Of a DNA stretch of 64,000 bases, positions 17,117-25,608 are shown piece by piece. Source of the DNA: Acherontichlamydia pituitae (GTDB taxonomy: Bacteria > Chlamydiota > Chlamydiia > Chlamydiales > Rhabdochlamydiaceae); contig JAHCAX010000002.1 of assembly GCA_019634675.1 (NCBI GenBank), positions 186,001 through 250,000 of the forward strand. Direction: 5' to 3'. Position numbers and translations under genes: made by a program. The notes beneath the pieces were generated by a model that worked only from the letters and a program-made list of their open reading frames with translations, was not told the DNA's origin and made no database searches. The first letter of the stretch is position 1, and every line of letters starts with the position of its first letter.

Positions 17117-18253
17117 ATGTCAACCTTTCCTTTAAACGATGTTTCACACGCAAGCAGCTCGAGCGGATTAAACCTTGCATCACCAGGCTCTTCTCAGTTT
17201 CAACCTATTGTAACTGCCGAGAAAGTTGTATTAGCATCTTTTGCCTCCTCTTCCCAAGCAAGCGGCAACGATCCGATCGCTCATTTGCTTGCACAGATCG
17301 AAGCGCTGCAAACACCTGAGAGTTTTGCAAGCCATGCTCAGAACGTCCGATCTGAAATCCAAGCGAAAAGAGCTTCTTTGCTAAGCGAATATCAAAAAAT
17401 TTGCGGCGATTGCTTTGAGGATACAGAATCACAAATCCATAAATCGTGGATGAACTTTAATCTTGCTGAATCCTCTTTCAATGCATCTTCTTCAATACCT
17501 TTTGATCAAACGCACCCAAGCGATTCAGGTGTAGAAACAGAAGTGTACAAAGCTTTTATGCCCTTCTTACAGCTTGATTTGGCAGCCCGGGAAATTTACC
17601 AAGAACTAATCGACTTAGGTTCTACCTACACTTCAGATCCTACGCTAGATGCTGTATTAAAAAGCGCTCGAGAAGAGCTCATTCAAAGCGATGCAGCGCT
17701 ATGCGGCAGCCATGAACTAGACCTCTCAGCTCCGCTTCCTAGAGCAAGAAAGAAATATCAAGATGCCCTTAGCACCAGCGTAGATGCTGCGCCGCTGAAA
17801 AAAAAGCTGGATCTTCTCGAAAAGCAACATGCGATCAATGTCCGCAACATCTATCTCTTCGATCAGATGCTCGTAGCGCCTTTCAATCCTACTACGACTG
17901 TTGCTGCCATTGCACAACGTAATATCGACAAAACTATCCTTGCAATTCAGAGCCAAATTACTGAAGAACAAACAAGGTCTTCCTTCCCTGATTCATCTTC
18001 CTTATCTGCCGTAGTTACTCTGCAATCTCCACAAAGATCAGATTTGCCTTCTTCCGACTCAGTAATTACCCCCCCTTCCGTTACTCCAAAGACCGAGTCA
18101 AGGGTTGAAGGTGCATTTGACCGAACTATTGAACAAACACAGCAAGAAGAAAACGGCTCTGGATGGGGTTGGCCAGCTGTTATTATCGGGACAATCGTTG
18201 TTGTTCCGCTTGCTGCATTCGGCGCCTACCATTATTTTAAGAACAAAGCTTAA
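17117..18253 (+). CDS. Unrecognised family protein, paralogue A, C-terminal membrane anchor
   Basis: 378 residues with GGAGAA nine bases before the ATG. The Ser/Ala-rich N-terminus has no signal peptide. The core is predicted coiled or helical. It has the signature shared with 19584-20555 and 21996-22964: KICGDCFEDTESQIHKSW near 95-112. A second shared segment EKQHAINVRNIYLFDQML lies near 235-252. A low-complexity Ser/Thr/Pro stretch precedes one C-terminal membrane span (WPAVIIGTIVVVPLAAFGAY) and a short basic tail. The tail-anchored layout would suit an inclusion-membrane or envelope protein, but no family is recognised. An A/T-rich 276-bp leader precedes it. Confidence 0.75.
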   Translation: MSTFPLNDVSHASSSSGLNLASPGSSQFQPIVTAEKVVLASFASSSQASGNDPIAHLLAQIEALQTPESFASHAQNVRSEIQAKRASLLSEYQKICGDCFEDTESQIHKSWMNFNLAESSFNASSSIPFDQTHPSDSGVETEVYKAFMPFLQLDLAAREIYQELIDLGSTYTSDPTLDAVLKSAREELIQSDAALCGSHELDLSAPLPRARKKYQDALSTSVDAAPLKKKLDLLEKQHAINVRNIYLFDQMLVAPFNPTTTVAAIAQRNIDKTILAIQSQITEEQTRSSFPDSSSLSAVVTLQSPQRSDLPSSDSVITPPSVTPKTESRVEGAFDRTIEQTQQEENGSGWGWPAVIIGTIVVVPLAAFGAYHYFKNKA

Positions 18254-18254
18254 A

Positions 18255-18280
18255 ATCCATCGCATGGATTCATTTTATTC
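18255..18280 (+). terminator. Terminator of paralogue A
   Basis: AATCCAT-CGC-ATGGATT followed by CATTTTATT, directly after the stop at 18253. A second hairpin (TTCCCAAGG...CTTTGGGGAT, 18281-18312) follows and could serve the convergent hydrolase gene. Confidence 0.5.
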
Positions 18281-18318
18281 CCAAGGATGCGAACTTTCGC
18301 TTCTTTGGGGATAAAAAT

Positions 18319-19092
18319 TCAAAAATGGATGGCCTTGCTGACCTGCTCCTGGAAGGCAATGGACACTTCTGTCGACGCGCTGAACTCTTGTAATTTACTC
18401 TGGACGATCTGCAAGGCAAGTTCAGGCGAGTTGCACTCGCTGGAAAGATGCGCTAAATGGATATGCTTAAGCCCTGGATGGAAGACCTCGCCAACAAGCT
18501 TGGCACACTCTTCATTGGATAAATGGCCCTGCCGGCTTAAGACCCGCTGTTTGTAGACAGCTGGCCGCGAACAGGCGTGGACCATCGAAGGCTGATGGTT
18601 AGCCTCCACATACAAATAGTCGCACTCCTTCAATTGGTTCACCACAAGCGTTGTCGCAAAGCCTAGGTCGGCGCAGACCCCTAGCTTGATTCCTTGAACC
18701 TTGATTGTGAACGCTACGGGATCGACGGCATCATGCTGAATGCTGAAAGGATGGACCTCCACATCTCCAAATTCGAACAGCTCTCCTGTAGAAAAGATCT
18801 TAAGGCGCGGCCTCTCTTTAAAAAGGGGCAGCAATGCCTTGGCAGTATCTCCATTGGCAAAGATCGGAATACCCCACCTGCCAGCTAGCACATCGAGCCC
18901 TCTGATGTGGTCTGTATGCTCATGGGTGACCAAAATGGCATCGATCTGCTCCAACCCTACGCCGATCTGCATCAACCGCTCAGAGACCGCTTTTGCGCTT
19001 AGGCCGGCGTCAATTAATATTTTTACATTCGAGGTCCCTACATAGAGGCAGTTTCCTTTTGATCCAGAAGCGAGCGGGCAAAATCCAATCAT
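18319..19092 (-). CDS. MBL-fold hydrolase, WalJ/YycJ-like
   Basis: 257 residues from the ATG at 19092. A TTG at 19143 would add 17 residues that do not look like the family. The metallo-beta-lactamase fold opens with LASGSKGNCLYVGT and carries HEHTDHIRGLD (metal ligands) near 55-65. Further motifs are HPFSIQHDAVDP, CADLGF, EANHQ and GHLSNEECAKL. This layout matches WalJ/YycJ-type nucleases or hydrolases implicated in DNA metabolism. No clear Shine-Dalgarno is visible. It is convergent with paralogue A and has no co-directional partner. Confidence 0.8.
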   Translation of the reverse strand: MIGFCPLASGSKGNCLYVGTSNVKILIDAGLSAKAVSERLMQIGVGLEQIDAILVTHEHTDHIRGLDVLAGRWGIPIFANGDTAKALLPLFKERPRLKIFSTGELFEFGDVEVHPFSIQHDAVDPVAFTIKVQGIKLGVCADLGFATTLVVNQLKECDYLYVEANHQPSMVHACSRPAVYKQRVLSRQGHLSNEECAKLVGEVFHPGLKHIHLAHLSSECNSPELALQIVQSKLQEFSASTEVSIAFQEQVSKAIHF

Positions 19093-19156
19093 CGGTGTCT
19101 GTGTAAAAGTAGTGTTTAGCAGAAATTGTTTAACAAGAGACAAGAGTTGTTTTCAA

Positions 19157-19450
19157 GTTCAAACCCTCTGTACATGACAATTTTTGAGCTTAGAGGCCTG
19201 CGAGGCAAAGCTAGATCGAAGCAAAGCGCTTTTTGGACGAAGGGAAATAGCCAAAGGCCACGGATACACGAAAAGGTCCATTAGACCTTTGCAGTGAGGA
19301 GTGGGTGGAAGTGTCCTTGGACACGAACCGGGGGAGAGCAAAGCAGGTGAAGCAGCTTTGGCTGCGAACCGGTTGACAAGTCCAAAAATCGATATGGCAA
19401 AGCCACAGCTGCCTATAAGTGCAAAAATTGTCATGTACAGAGGCTCAAAC
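19157..19450. repeat. 294-bp inverted-repeat element with modular interior
   Basis: The outer arms share CTCTGTACATGACAATTTTTG with flanking GTTCAAAC/GTTTGAG variants and stay similar for about 75 bp. The interior carries short palindromes, AAAGGTC...GACCTTT and GTGTCCTTGGACAC, then GCAAAGCAGGTGAAG. The same modules, inverted, recur in the tandem repeat at 40661-40784. The element lies between the WalJ-like gene and paralogue B. A 108-codon frame inside it reads through the repeat and is not believed. The rest of the gap (19451-19583) is A/T-rich leader. Confidence 0.75.
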
Positions 19451-19583
19451 CAGCCCAACCAAATTAAAATATTTTCTAATAACAAATTATTTTTTTAAAC
19501 AATTATCAGCTTAAATTAAAAGTTAATCTGTAGTAAAATATACAGAAACTAAACAGTAAATAATAAAAAGGGAGAATATAATT

Positions 19584-20555
19584 ATGTCAGCCTATTTACC
19601 AACATTTGCAGGATGCACGCAACGATTGGGGCAGCTCAAGTCCTCTTACATCGATCCTTATATTCCATCCAAAGATGCCTGTTTTGCAAAAGCCACGCAA
19701 ACAGTCCAGACCGTTGCCAGCTACTTCCCCCAAAAAGGCGGAGCCGCTGCAGTTGTTCGCCTCGGCCAACAGATCCAGGCTCTCCAAACCCCAGAAAATC
19801 AATCAACTGTAACTGCAGCTACACGCCTAGAAGTCCAACAGCAAAAAGGCGCTTTGATCAGACAATATGAAACGATCTGCGGCACCTATTTTGAAGACCC
19901 AAGTTCCCAAATCCACCTAGCCTGGTCTAACTTTATCCTGGAAGAACGTGTATATAATGGATCAGCTTCCCAGCCATTTGACCGGTCGCGGCCTGGCGAT
20001 ACCGATGCAAGCCTGCCCGTTTCACAGGCTTTCCAGCGTTTTTTAGACCTTGACCAACAAGCCCGCAACACGATGCAGCAGATCGATCTGCTTGGCTCGA
20101 CTATCCAATCAGATCCCGAACTCTTAGCCGCGCTGCGTGAAGAAAAAAGGGTGGTTCAACAAAGAGATGACGCATTATGCAGCACCGAGATTCCTAGAGC
20201 CAAAAGAGAATATGAAGCAAGTCTTTCCGATAGCAGCGATCATATTACTACTGCAGCGCTATTAGATATCCACAAAGCGTTCGAAAAACAGCATGCGCAA
20301 AATGTGCGCACGCTCTCCCTCTTCGATCAAATGCTTTCAGCTGCTGATGTTCCCGATTCGAGAATGGATGCGATCGTCGCCCAAAAAATCCAAGTTGCAG
20401 TACAAGGCGTTCAAAGACGGATCGCTGCACAGCAATCTAACGTCGGCATCGATTGGACGCGAACAGGCGTCCATGTCATGTCTGGAATTGTCATTCCAGT
20501 TACAGCCATGTTATTGGCTCCTTCAACTGTCGATCCAAGCACTGGCGGAATGTAA
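19584..20555 (+). CDS. Unrecognised family protein, paralogue B
   Basis: 323 residues. AAGGGAGAA sits nine bases before the ATG. It is a paralogue of the proteins at 17117 and 21996: the signature ETICGTYFEDPSSQIHLAW lies near 93-111 and EKQHAQNVRTLSLFDQML near 235-252. The C-terminus has one hydrophobic stretch (VHVMSGIVIPVTAMLLAP) and ends without the basic tail of paralogue A. An ~30-residue N-terminal segment (YIDPYIPSKDACFAKATQTV, then YFPQKGG) is shared with paralogue C (YLPQKNT). No known domain. Probably helical; location and role unknown. Confidence 0.75.
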   Translation: MSAYLPTFAGCTQRLGQLKSSYIDPYIPSKDACFAKATQTVQTVASYFPQKGGAAAVVRLGQQIQALQTPENQSTVTAATRLEVQQQKGALIRQYETICGTYFEDPSSQIHLAWSNFILEERVYNGSASQPFDRSRPGDTDASLPVSQAFQRFLDLDQQARNTMQQIDLLGSTIQSDPELLAALREEKRVVQQRDDALCSTEIPRAKREYEASLSDSSDHITTAALLDIHKAFEKQHAQNVRTLSLFDQMLSAADVPDSRMDAIVAQKIQVAVQGVQRRIAAQQSNVGIDWTRTGVHVMSGIVIPVTAMLLAPSTVDPSTGGM

Positions 20556-20567
20556 TATCCCTCGTTG

Positions 20568-20597
20568 ACTGCGTCTCCATTAGGCGGGGACGCAGTT
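20568..20597. terminator. Shared bidirectional terminator
   Basis: ACTGCGTC and GACGCAGT form a stem between the convergent paralogue B and K+ channel genes, with T-rich sequence on the plus side (CTTGCTTTTTCTTCTTG). Confidence 0.6.
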
Positions 20598-21324
20598 AAC
20601 CTTGCTTTTTCTTCTTGTCTCTTTCCAATGCTCTAATGAGCCGCTTGTCAGAGTAAAACGAATAGACCGATACCAACCGGGCAACTAAGATCGCTACATA
20701 GAACTGTCCGATAATTCCTTCTAAAACGGTTGCCGTCTGCCCCACATCTTTGATCGCTACGATATCCCCGTAACCGATCGTCAATAGGGTGACAAAACTG
20801 AAATAGAGCATTTCAGAGATGAACCGTGTATAGGAAAAAATGGATATGTCTGCTTGCGCGAACATAAACGTTCCAGGGACGAGAAATTCGAGCAGGAAGT
20901 AGACGTAGGCAAAGGCAAAGGCCACCATAAAATAGGCGCAAATAACGCCTCTTAATGTCTCCAGCGTCACATGGGCCCTTAAGACCACATCGTAGAGGAT
21001 CGATGTCACGCAGACAAACATGAATAAGATGGTCAGTACCGCATTAGCAACAAATGCAGGTTCGGAAGGATGGACCAAGTTCAACCAGCTGAGGACGACG
21101 CTCGGGACTGCAAGGAAAGCAGCGATCCATTTGACGATCCGCTTGTGGTGGCAATTGAAAATGGAACTCAGGATAGTCCCAGCTAAAAAAAGCTTCCAGA
21201 TGGCAACATACATTTCGCTTCGGCTGTACGGCCTAAAGACAAAGAGAAGCGTCGTGAATAGAAGAAGGAGATTGTAATAGCCCGTACAAAATTTCCGGCA
21301 TTTATCAATAATATTTTGAAACAA
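20596..21324 (-). CDS. Two-pore-type potassium channel protein
   Basis: 242 residues from a TTG at 21324. An in-frame TAA lies just upstream and the first ATG would remove 37 residues and a membrane span, so TTG is favoured. About six hydrophobic segments can be read. Before the last one is a pore loop with the K+ selectivity filter TLLTIGYGD near 195-203 (ion-channel-2 type), followed by the final span and a basic tail (KRLIRALERDKKKKQG). The first segments may form a sensor-like or extra-span domain. No RCK or nucleotide-binding domain is present. A role in ion balance is inferred from the filter. Confidence 0.8.
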   Translation of the reverse strand: MFQNIIDKCRKFCTGYYNLLLLFTTLLFVFRPYSRSEMYVAIWKLFLAGTILSSIFNCHHKRIVKWIAAFLAVPSVVLSWLNLVHPSEPAFVANAVLTILFMFVCVTSILYDVVLRAHVTLETLRGVICAYFMVAFAFAYVYFLLEFLVPGTFMFAQADISIFSYTRFISEMLYFSFVTLLTIGYGDIVAIKDVGQTATVLEGIIGQFYVAILVARLVSVYSFYSDKRLIRALERDKKKKQG

Positions 21325-21415
21325 AGCAACACCAAATTAAAATATATTCTTAACATCTCTATAATAATTTAACGGATTATGGTCAAATACCTGAAAGAAT
21401 CGGAAATTTGGCATT

Positions 21416-21579
21416 AGAGACGTTCTCTGAATTAGAATCATTTGATTTTTGATGGATTTTTTGAGCCATTTGCAAGTTGTTGTGAAGCACATAGTTAAAT
21501 TAACTAGGGCAAACAACAACATGCAAATGGCTCAAAAAAGGCGCGAAAAGCAAACTGTTCTAATTCAGAGAACGTCTCT
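21416..21579. repeat. 164-bp palindromic element
   Basis: AGAGACGTTCTCTGAATTAG is inverted exactly at the far end. An inner arm GAGCCATTTGCAAGTTGTTG near 21472 is inverted, with one change, near 21510-21535. The element sits upstream of the K+ channel gene and about 420 bp before paralogue C. It resembles the elements at 11277, 28117 and 30524 in size but not in sequence. Confidence 0.8.
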
Positions 21580-21995
21580 TAGACCATGAGGCCTGGAAAG
21601 AAATTAAACAAAACATAACAACAAATTAAATAATTAACATATTATTTTAACAACAACAAACCATTTATTATTTATTAATAAAATTAAATCAATACATCGA
21701 ATAATTAAAACTAGATGCAATTGAAGCGCTGAGGTTACAATCGATGCTTTCCAAAAGAGAGCCGATTGGCGCGTACAGAATCCTAATCGAAGAAGCCATC
21801 TCCAGAGTTGGAATAGGGGATTCCACTCATTTTGAGCTTTCATGATTCGTCATTTGATTTTATAATCAAATGAATAATTTAAATTGATTTCAAATAGAAT
21901 TAAAATCGTATTTTAAATAAGAATTTATTCTCTTATTTGATATAATCAGTTTAGCGCAATAATAGGCTTAATATTAAAACTATAGGTAAATTTTT
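21580..21995. other. A/T-rich leader of paralogue C
   Basis: This stretch is mostly A/T-rich. A plus-strand frame of about 45 codons without a start codon (roughly 21705-21845) has more ordinary base composition and may be a gene remnant. A hairpin CATTTGATT/AATCAAATG lies at 21851-21872. TGATATAAT at 21938-21946 is a possible extended -10 promoter for the next gene. Confidence 0.35.
21938..21946 (+). promoter_or_regulatory. Possible extended -10 promoter of paralogue C
   Basis: TGA-TATAAT gives a full consensus -10 with the TGn extension. No good -35 is seen 17 bp upstream. The predicted start would leave a leader of about 45 nt before the ATG at 21996. Confidence 0.4.
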
Positions 21996-22964
21996 ATGGC
22001 TACATATTTTCAACTTCCTTCCCTGCCCTCTTGGTCGGGGATTAAAAGTACTATAGCAGCACCGTTGAACTACATGCCAACTCTATCAGGCATGGCATCA
22101 ACAGCAGCCTCGGCAACCAATTATGTTGCATCCTATCTGCCACAGAAGAACACAGCTGACGTCCAGCGTCTGACTAGGTCGATCGAAGCCCTAAACGCAA
22201 CTGACATTGTTGATCGAACAGTTGTCAGCGAGCGGCAAGCATTAAAAGATAAAAAACTGGAACTTGAAGAGCGCTATAATGAGATCTGCGGAAAGTTCTT
22301 TGAAGATCCAACATCTGAAATTCATAAAACATGGTTGAACTTCAAAGCGGAAGAAGCCAAGCTGCCTTCCGGCAAAACATTTGATCCGACAAGCACCATT
22401 TGCACAGATCCCGACCTGCAAGCTACCTTTGAAGCTTTTCAAGAATTTTTAACACTCGAGAATGAGCGTCAAGGCATCGTTGCGGAAATTGAGAAGATCG
22501 GCAGCGCTGTCAACTCCGATCCGACGATGAAAAGCGAGTTCGTTCAAATGAAAAGAGAAATTGACGAAACGCTGCATTCTTTGAGCGGCGACTACTACGA
22601 AGATCCAAACTGCGAGCTCGACAAGCTGTGGAAAGCTTACCGCGCTAAAGTAGATGATAAAGCGCCAGCCGAAGAAGTTGAAACAGCTTTTAGCCTGTTC
22701 TTATTAAAAGACGAAATGCGCAAAGCGTTCGAACACTTGCAGTTCATGGTGGATAAACTTCTCTTCTCCCCAGAGACAGAAGAAACAAACATCCAAAAGA
22801 CCGCTGCGACAAAAGTCGAGAAGCAAAAAGAAGTGTTCACACAAGCGCTGCACGATGCCGAAGCCAATAAAGGCGTCGATTGGAAATCGCTTGCGCTTTC
22901 TACGCTGCAAGTAGGTGCCCTTGCTGGCACATACATCGTATTGGACAGCGGACTCGTCATGTAA
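21996..22964 (+). CDS. Unrecognised family protein, paralogue C, duplicated signature
   Basis: 322 residues. EICGKFFEDPTSEIHKTW near 92-109 is the family signature. A second, looser copy, SLSGDYYEDPNCELDKLW near 193-210, shows an internal duplication not clear in paralogues A and B. The N-terminus (SYLPQKNTADVQRLTRSIEAL) aligns with paralogue B. The protein is rich in Glu, Lys and Ala and probably coiled. The C-terminus has a weak hydrophobic segment (TLQVGALAGTYIVLDSGLVM). No known domain. Three paralogues within 6 kb suggest local duplication and divergence. Confidence 0.75.
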   Translation: MATYFQLPSLPSWSGIKSTIAAPLNYMPTLSGMASTAASATNYVASYLPQKNTADVQRLTRSIEALNATDIVDRTVVSERQALKDKKLELEERYNEICGKFFEDPTSEIHKTWLNFKAEEAKLPSGKTFDPTSTICTDPDLQATFEAFQEFLTLENERQGIVAEIEKIGSAVNSDPTMKSEFVQMKREIDETLHSLSGDYYEDPNCELDKLWKAYRAKVDDKAPAEEVETAFSLFLLKDEMRKAFEHLQFMVDKLLFSPETEETNIQKTAATKVEKQKEVFTQALHDAEANKGVDWKSLALSTLQVGALAGTYIVLDSGLVM

Positions 22965-22978
22965 TTTTTCCCATCTTT

Positions 22979-23004
22979 GACTCCCTTCGTTCTGAAGGGA
23001 GTCT
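22979..23004 (+). terminator. Hairpin after paralogue C
   Basis: GACTCCCTTC-GTTCT-GAAGGGAGTC is a perfect 10-bp stem 14 bp past the stop. The T-run is poor. Confidence 0.5.
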
Positions 23005-23023
23005 TGAATTCCACATAAATTAT

Positions 23024-23054
23024 TTGACAAAATAACACGTCGATCCCTTATAGA
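23024..23054 (+). promoter_or_regulatory. Candidate sigma-70-type promoter
   Basis: A perfect TTGACA at 23024-23029 and TATAGA at 23049-23054 lie upstream of the small gene at 23118. The 19-bp spacer is longer than optimal. Confidence 0.35.
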
Positions 23055-23117
23055 TGAAATTGTAGCGTCTAAAATATAACATGCGCTGCATTCCAATCTT
23101 TTAAAAGGGAAGCTAAA

Positions 23118-23495
23118 ATGATCAGGTCGGGAGAAGAAATCTTAAGCGATATCGACACCACCCTTGATCAACTCATTCAAAATGCGGCAACCATTAACCG
23201 CATTTCATTTGATACGCTTTTTGCAAACGAAATGGAAGCTCTGCAGAAAACTCAAGAGAGCTTACTGGCGCGACTTATCCACATGAACGATTTGTTGGAT
23301 CAAGATGAAAAAAGAAGCTGTTTTCGCAAAAAACCCGTTGTCTATTCGTCCATTGAGAGCAAGATCACTCAATTTGGGAAATTGAACAACGAGCTGATGG
23401 ACCAAGTAAAACAAGATATCAGCGCTGCAAAAAAACCAAATAAAAATCGTCCTAAGATCCGCAAGAACCGCAAACGGATCAAAGTCCCATGTTAA
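23118..23495 (+). CDS. Small coiled protein with basic tail, unknown
   Basis: 125 residues. AAAAGGGAAG precedes the ATG. Residues 1-100 are predicted helical with heptad-like leucines (TLDQLIQNAATINRISFDTL; LLARLIHMNDLLDQ). The last 20 residues are strongly basic (KKPNKNRPKIRKNRKRIKVP) and could bind nucleic acid or act as a localisation signal. No family is recognised. It follows paralogue C but lacks the ICG signature, so it is not a fourth paralogue. Confidence 0.65.
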   Translation: MIRSGEEILSDIDTTLDQLIQNAATINRISFDTLFANEMEALQKTQESLLARLIHMNDLLDQDEKRSCFRKKPVVYSSIESKITQFGKLNNELMDQVKQDISAAKKPNKNRPKIRKNRKRIKVPC

Positions 23496-23499
23496 TTCT

Positions 23500-23527
23500 T
23501 CTCCCTCGCTTTTTACAGCGAGGGAGC
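23500..23527. terminator. Bidirectional terminator
   Basis: CTCCCTCGCT and AGCGAGGGAG form a 10-bp stem between the convergent small gene (stop 23495) and the E1 gene (stop 23540). Confidence 0.65.
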
Positions 23528-23539
23528 AATCAATCATAC

Positions 23540-25603
23540 TTAAAAGGAAGCGAGCTTTCTGATCCCGTTTTCAAGATCAGAAAGTTGAGGCAGGACAGCG
23601 TCTTCAAGCTGTTTGCAATAAGGGACTGGACAATCTTTTCCAGTTACACGCATGACAGGCGCATCAAGATAGGAAAAGGCATCTTCTGCAACACGGGCGG
23701 CAACTTCAGCGCCAAATCCGCATTGGCGAGCCGCTTCATGGGCAATGACCAGCTTGCCTGTTTTCTTGACCGATCGAAGGACCGTTTCCATGTCGACAGG
23801 GACAATTGTCCTTAGGTCGATCACTTCAACGGAAATCCCTTCTTGGGACATTTTCTCTGCAACTTGCGAAGCCATGAACACCATCATACCCCAGCAGACC
23901 AATGTCACATCGCTTCCTTCTCGGACAACCTTGGCTTTGCCAAGAGGAAGCAGTTCATCTTCCTTAGGTTCCGGACGCGCACAGAAAACGCGCTGGCGAT
24001 ATAAGGCTTTATGCTCTAGGAAGATCACCGGGTTTGGATCGCGGATCGCCGCTTTGAGCATCCGTTTTGCATCCGCAGCATTGCTCGGAATAGCCACCTT
24101 TAATCCTGGGCAGTGGGCAAGGAACGACTCGATGCTTTGAGAATGGTAGGGACCGCCTTGGATGTAGCCTCCGCACGGCATGCGGATGACAACTGGGCAG
24201 TTCCACTCCCCGTTCGAACGGTAATAGTAGCTAGATAGTTCATTGAAAAGCTGGTTCACAGCAGTCCACATGTAGTCGGCGAACTGGATCTCGACGACAG
24301 GCTTGAAATTGTGGGCGACAGACATGCCCATTGCAATACCGACAATGGTCGATTCGGCAAGCGGAGAATTGAAGCAGCGGTCGGCTCCATATTTGGCGGT
24401 AAGGCCGCGGGTAATTCCGAACACGCCTCCTTTCCCATGCGCAACGTCTTGGCCGAAGACCACGACTTGGCGGTCGCGCTTCATCTCTTCATCGATCGCA
24501 TGGTTCAATGCGTCCATCATGACGATGCTGTCGGGAGAAGAAGAGGAATCCTCTTCGGAAAACGCTGGTATTTGGCCAAAATCAGCCTCTTTGAAAACCC
24601 CTTCAGCCGCCGTTTGCGGATCGGGAAATGGGATCTGATCTGCTTCTAGCGCCGCTTGTTCGATCCGTTTAAAGCACCGGTCGCGCAAGCCTGCTAGCTC
24701 TTCTTGCGTTGCATGCCCCATCTCGACAATCCAATTCTCAAAACGCGGGATAGGATCGCGCGACTTCTCTTCCTCGACGCACGCTAAGTCTTTGTACTTA
24801 CTCGGATCATCGCTGCTGCTATGCGCACCGAGGCGCGGCACTTTTGCCACAACGAGGCTTGGCCCTTGGCCAGAACGCGCTTTTGCCACAGCTTGGGCAA
24901 GCGACTGGGACACCTCTTCGTAATCGCATCCGTCGATATCGAATACGCTTAAACCTTCGTAGCCATGGCCGAGCTTTGCGATCGTTCCGCCGGCAGTCTG
25001 ATCTTTAACAGGAACGGAAATTGCCCATCCATTGTCTTGGATGACGAAAATAATACCTAGCCTATGCAGACAGGAAAAGTTCAGCGCTTCATGAAAATCG
25101 CCTTGAGATGTCGATCCATCTCCACCTGAAACATAGACAACTTCATCCTTGCCCGACAATTGAACAGCTTTGGCAACTCCGACAGCCTGAAGAAATTGGG
25201 AGCCGACGCAGCTCGATTGGCAAGGGATATGCAAGTCGCGTTGGGAAAAATGCTCCGGCATCATCCTTCCGCCCGAATGGTGGGGAACAGAGCGGGCTAA
25301 AAATGCGCCGATGATCTCAGTTAAGGAACAGCCAAGTCCTATGGCGAACGCGCGGTCGCGGTAGTAAGGAAGTCCCCAATCTTTTCCTGGAACAAGGCTT
25401 AATGCGCTGACAGCGCCTATCATTTCATGTCCATTGACGCATAGGTGGAATGTGCCCCCCTTATTTTGGCGGACGAGCTTTTGCATCTTGTCATCCATCA
25501 TGCGCGTCAAATAGATCGCTTCGAGGGCTTTTAAAGACGGCTCTTTGCCGTTTAGATCAGATGGGACGAACTGTTCTGTAACTTCTCCTATGACTGTGGA
25601 CAT
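23540..25603 (-). CDS. Fused alpha-beta E1 of a 2-oxoacid dehydrogenase
   Basis: 687 residues, two E1 subunits in one chain. The alpha half (about 1-340) has the thiamine-diphosphate motif GGDGSTSQGDFHEALNFS to NGWAISV near 158-195 and YYRDRAFAIGLG. The beta half (about 360-687) has GQDVAHGKGGVFGITRGL, PLAESTIVGIAMGM and GGYIQGGPYHSQSIE. E1 decarboxylates pyruvate or branched-chain oxoacids and passes the acyl group to lipoyl-E2. C. trachomatis has the same kind of fusion, annotated as an oxoisovalerate/pyruvate-type E1. It is preceded by 5 bp by the UPF0158-like gene, so the two form an operon. No E2 or E3 gene is nearby. Confidence 0.88.
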   Translation of the reverse strand: MSTVIGEVTEQFVPSDLNGKEPSLKALEAIYLTRMMDDKMQKLVRQNKGGTFHLCVNGHEMIGAVSALSLVPGKDWGLPYYRDRAFAIGLGCSLTEIIGAFLARSVPHHSGGRMMPEHFSQRDLHIPCQSSCVGSQFLQAVGVAKAVQLSGKDEVVYVSGGDGSTSQGDFHEALNFSCLHRLGIIFVIQDNGWAISVPVKDQTAGGTIAKLGHGYEGLSVFDIDGCDYEEVSQSLAQAVAKARSGQGPSLVVAKVPRLGAHSSSDDPSKYKDLACVEEEKSRDPIPRFENWIVEMGHATQEELAGLRDRCFKRIEQAALEADQIPFPDPQTAAEGVFKEADFGQIPAFSEEDSSSSPDSIVMMDALNHAIDEEMKRDRQVVVFGQDVAHGKGGVFGITRGLTAKYGADRCFNSPLAESTIVGIAMGMSVAHNFKPVVEIQFADYMWTAVNQLFNELSSYYYRSNGEWNCPVVIRMPCGGYIQGGPYHSQSIESFLAHCPGLKVAIPSNAADAKRMLKAAIRDPNPVIFLEHKALYRQRVFCARPEPKEDELLPLGKAKVVREGSDVTLVCWGMMVFMASQVAEKMSQEGISVEVIDLRTIVPVDMETVLRSVKKTGKLVIAHEAARQCGFGAEVAARVAEDAFSYLDAPVMRVTGKDCPVPYCKQLEDAVLPQLSDLENGIRKLASF

Positions 25604-25608
25604 AACCT

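Noticed and set aside
19159..19485. Minus-strand frame of 108 codons
   Set aside because: It reads through the 294-bp inverted element and has no recognised domain.
21705..21845. Plus-strand frame of about 45 codons with normal-looking composition
   Set aside because: No start codon and no match; kept only as a possible remnant in the leader of paralogue C.
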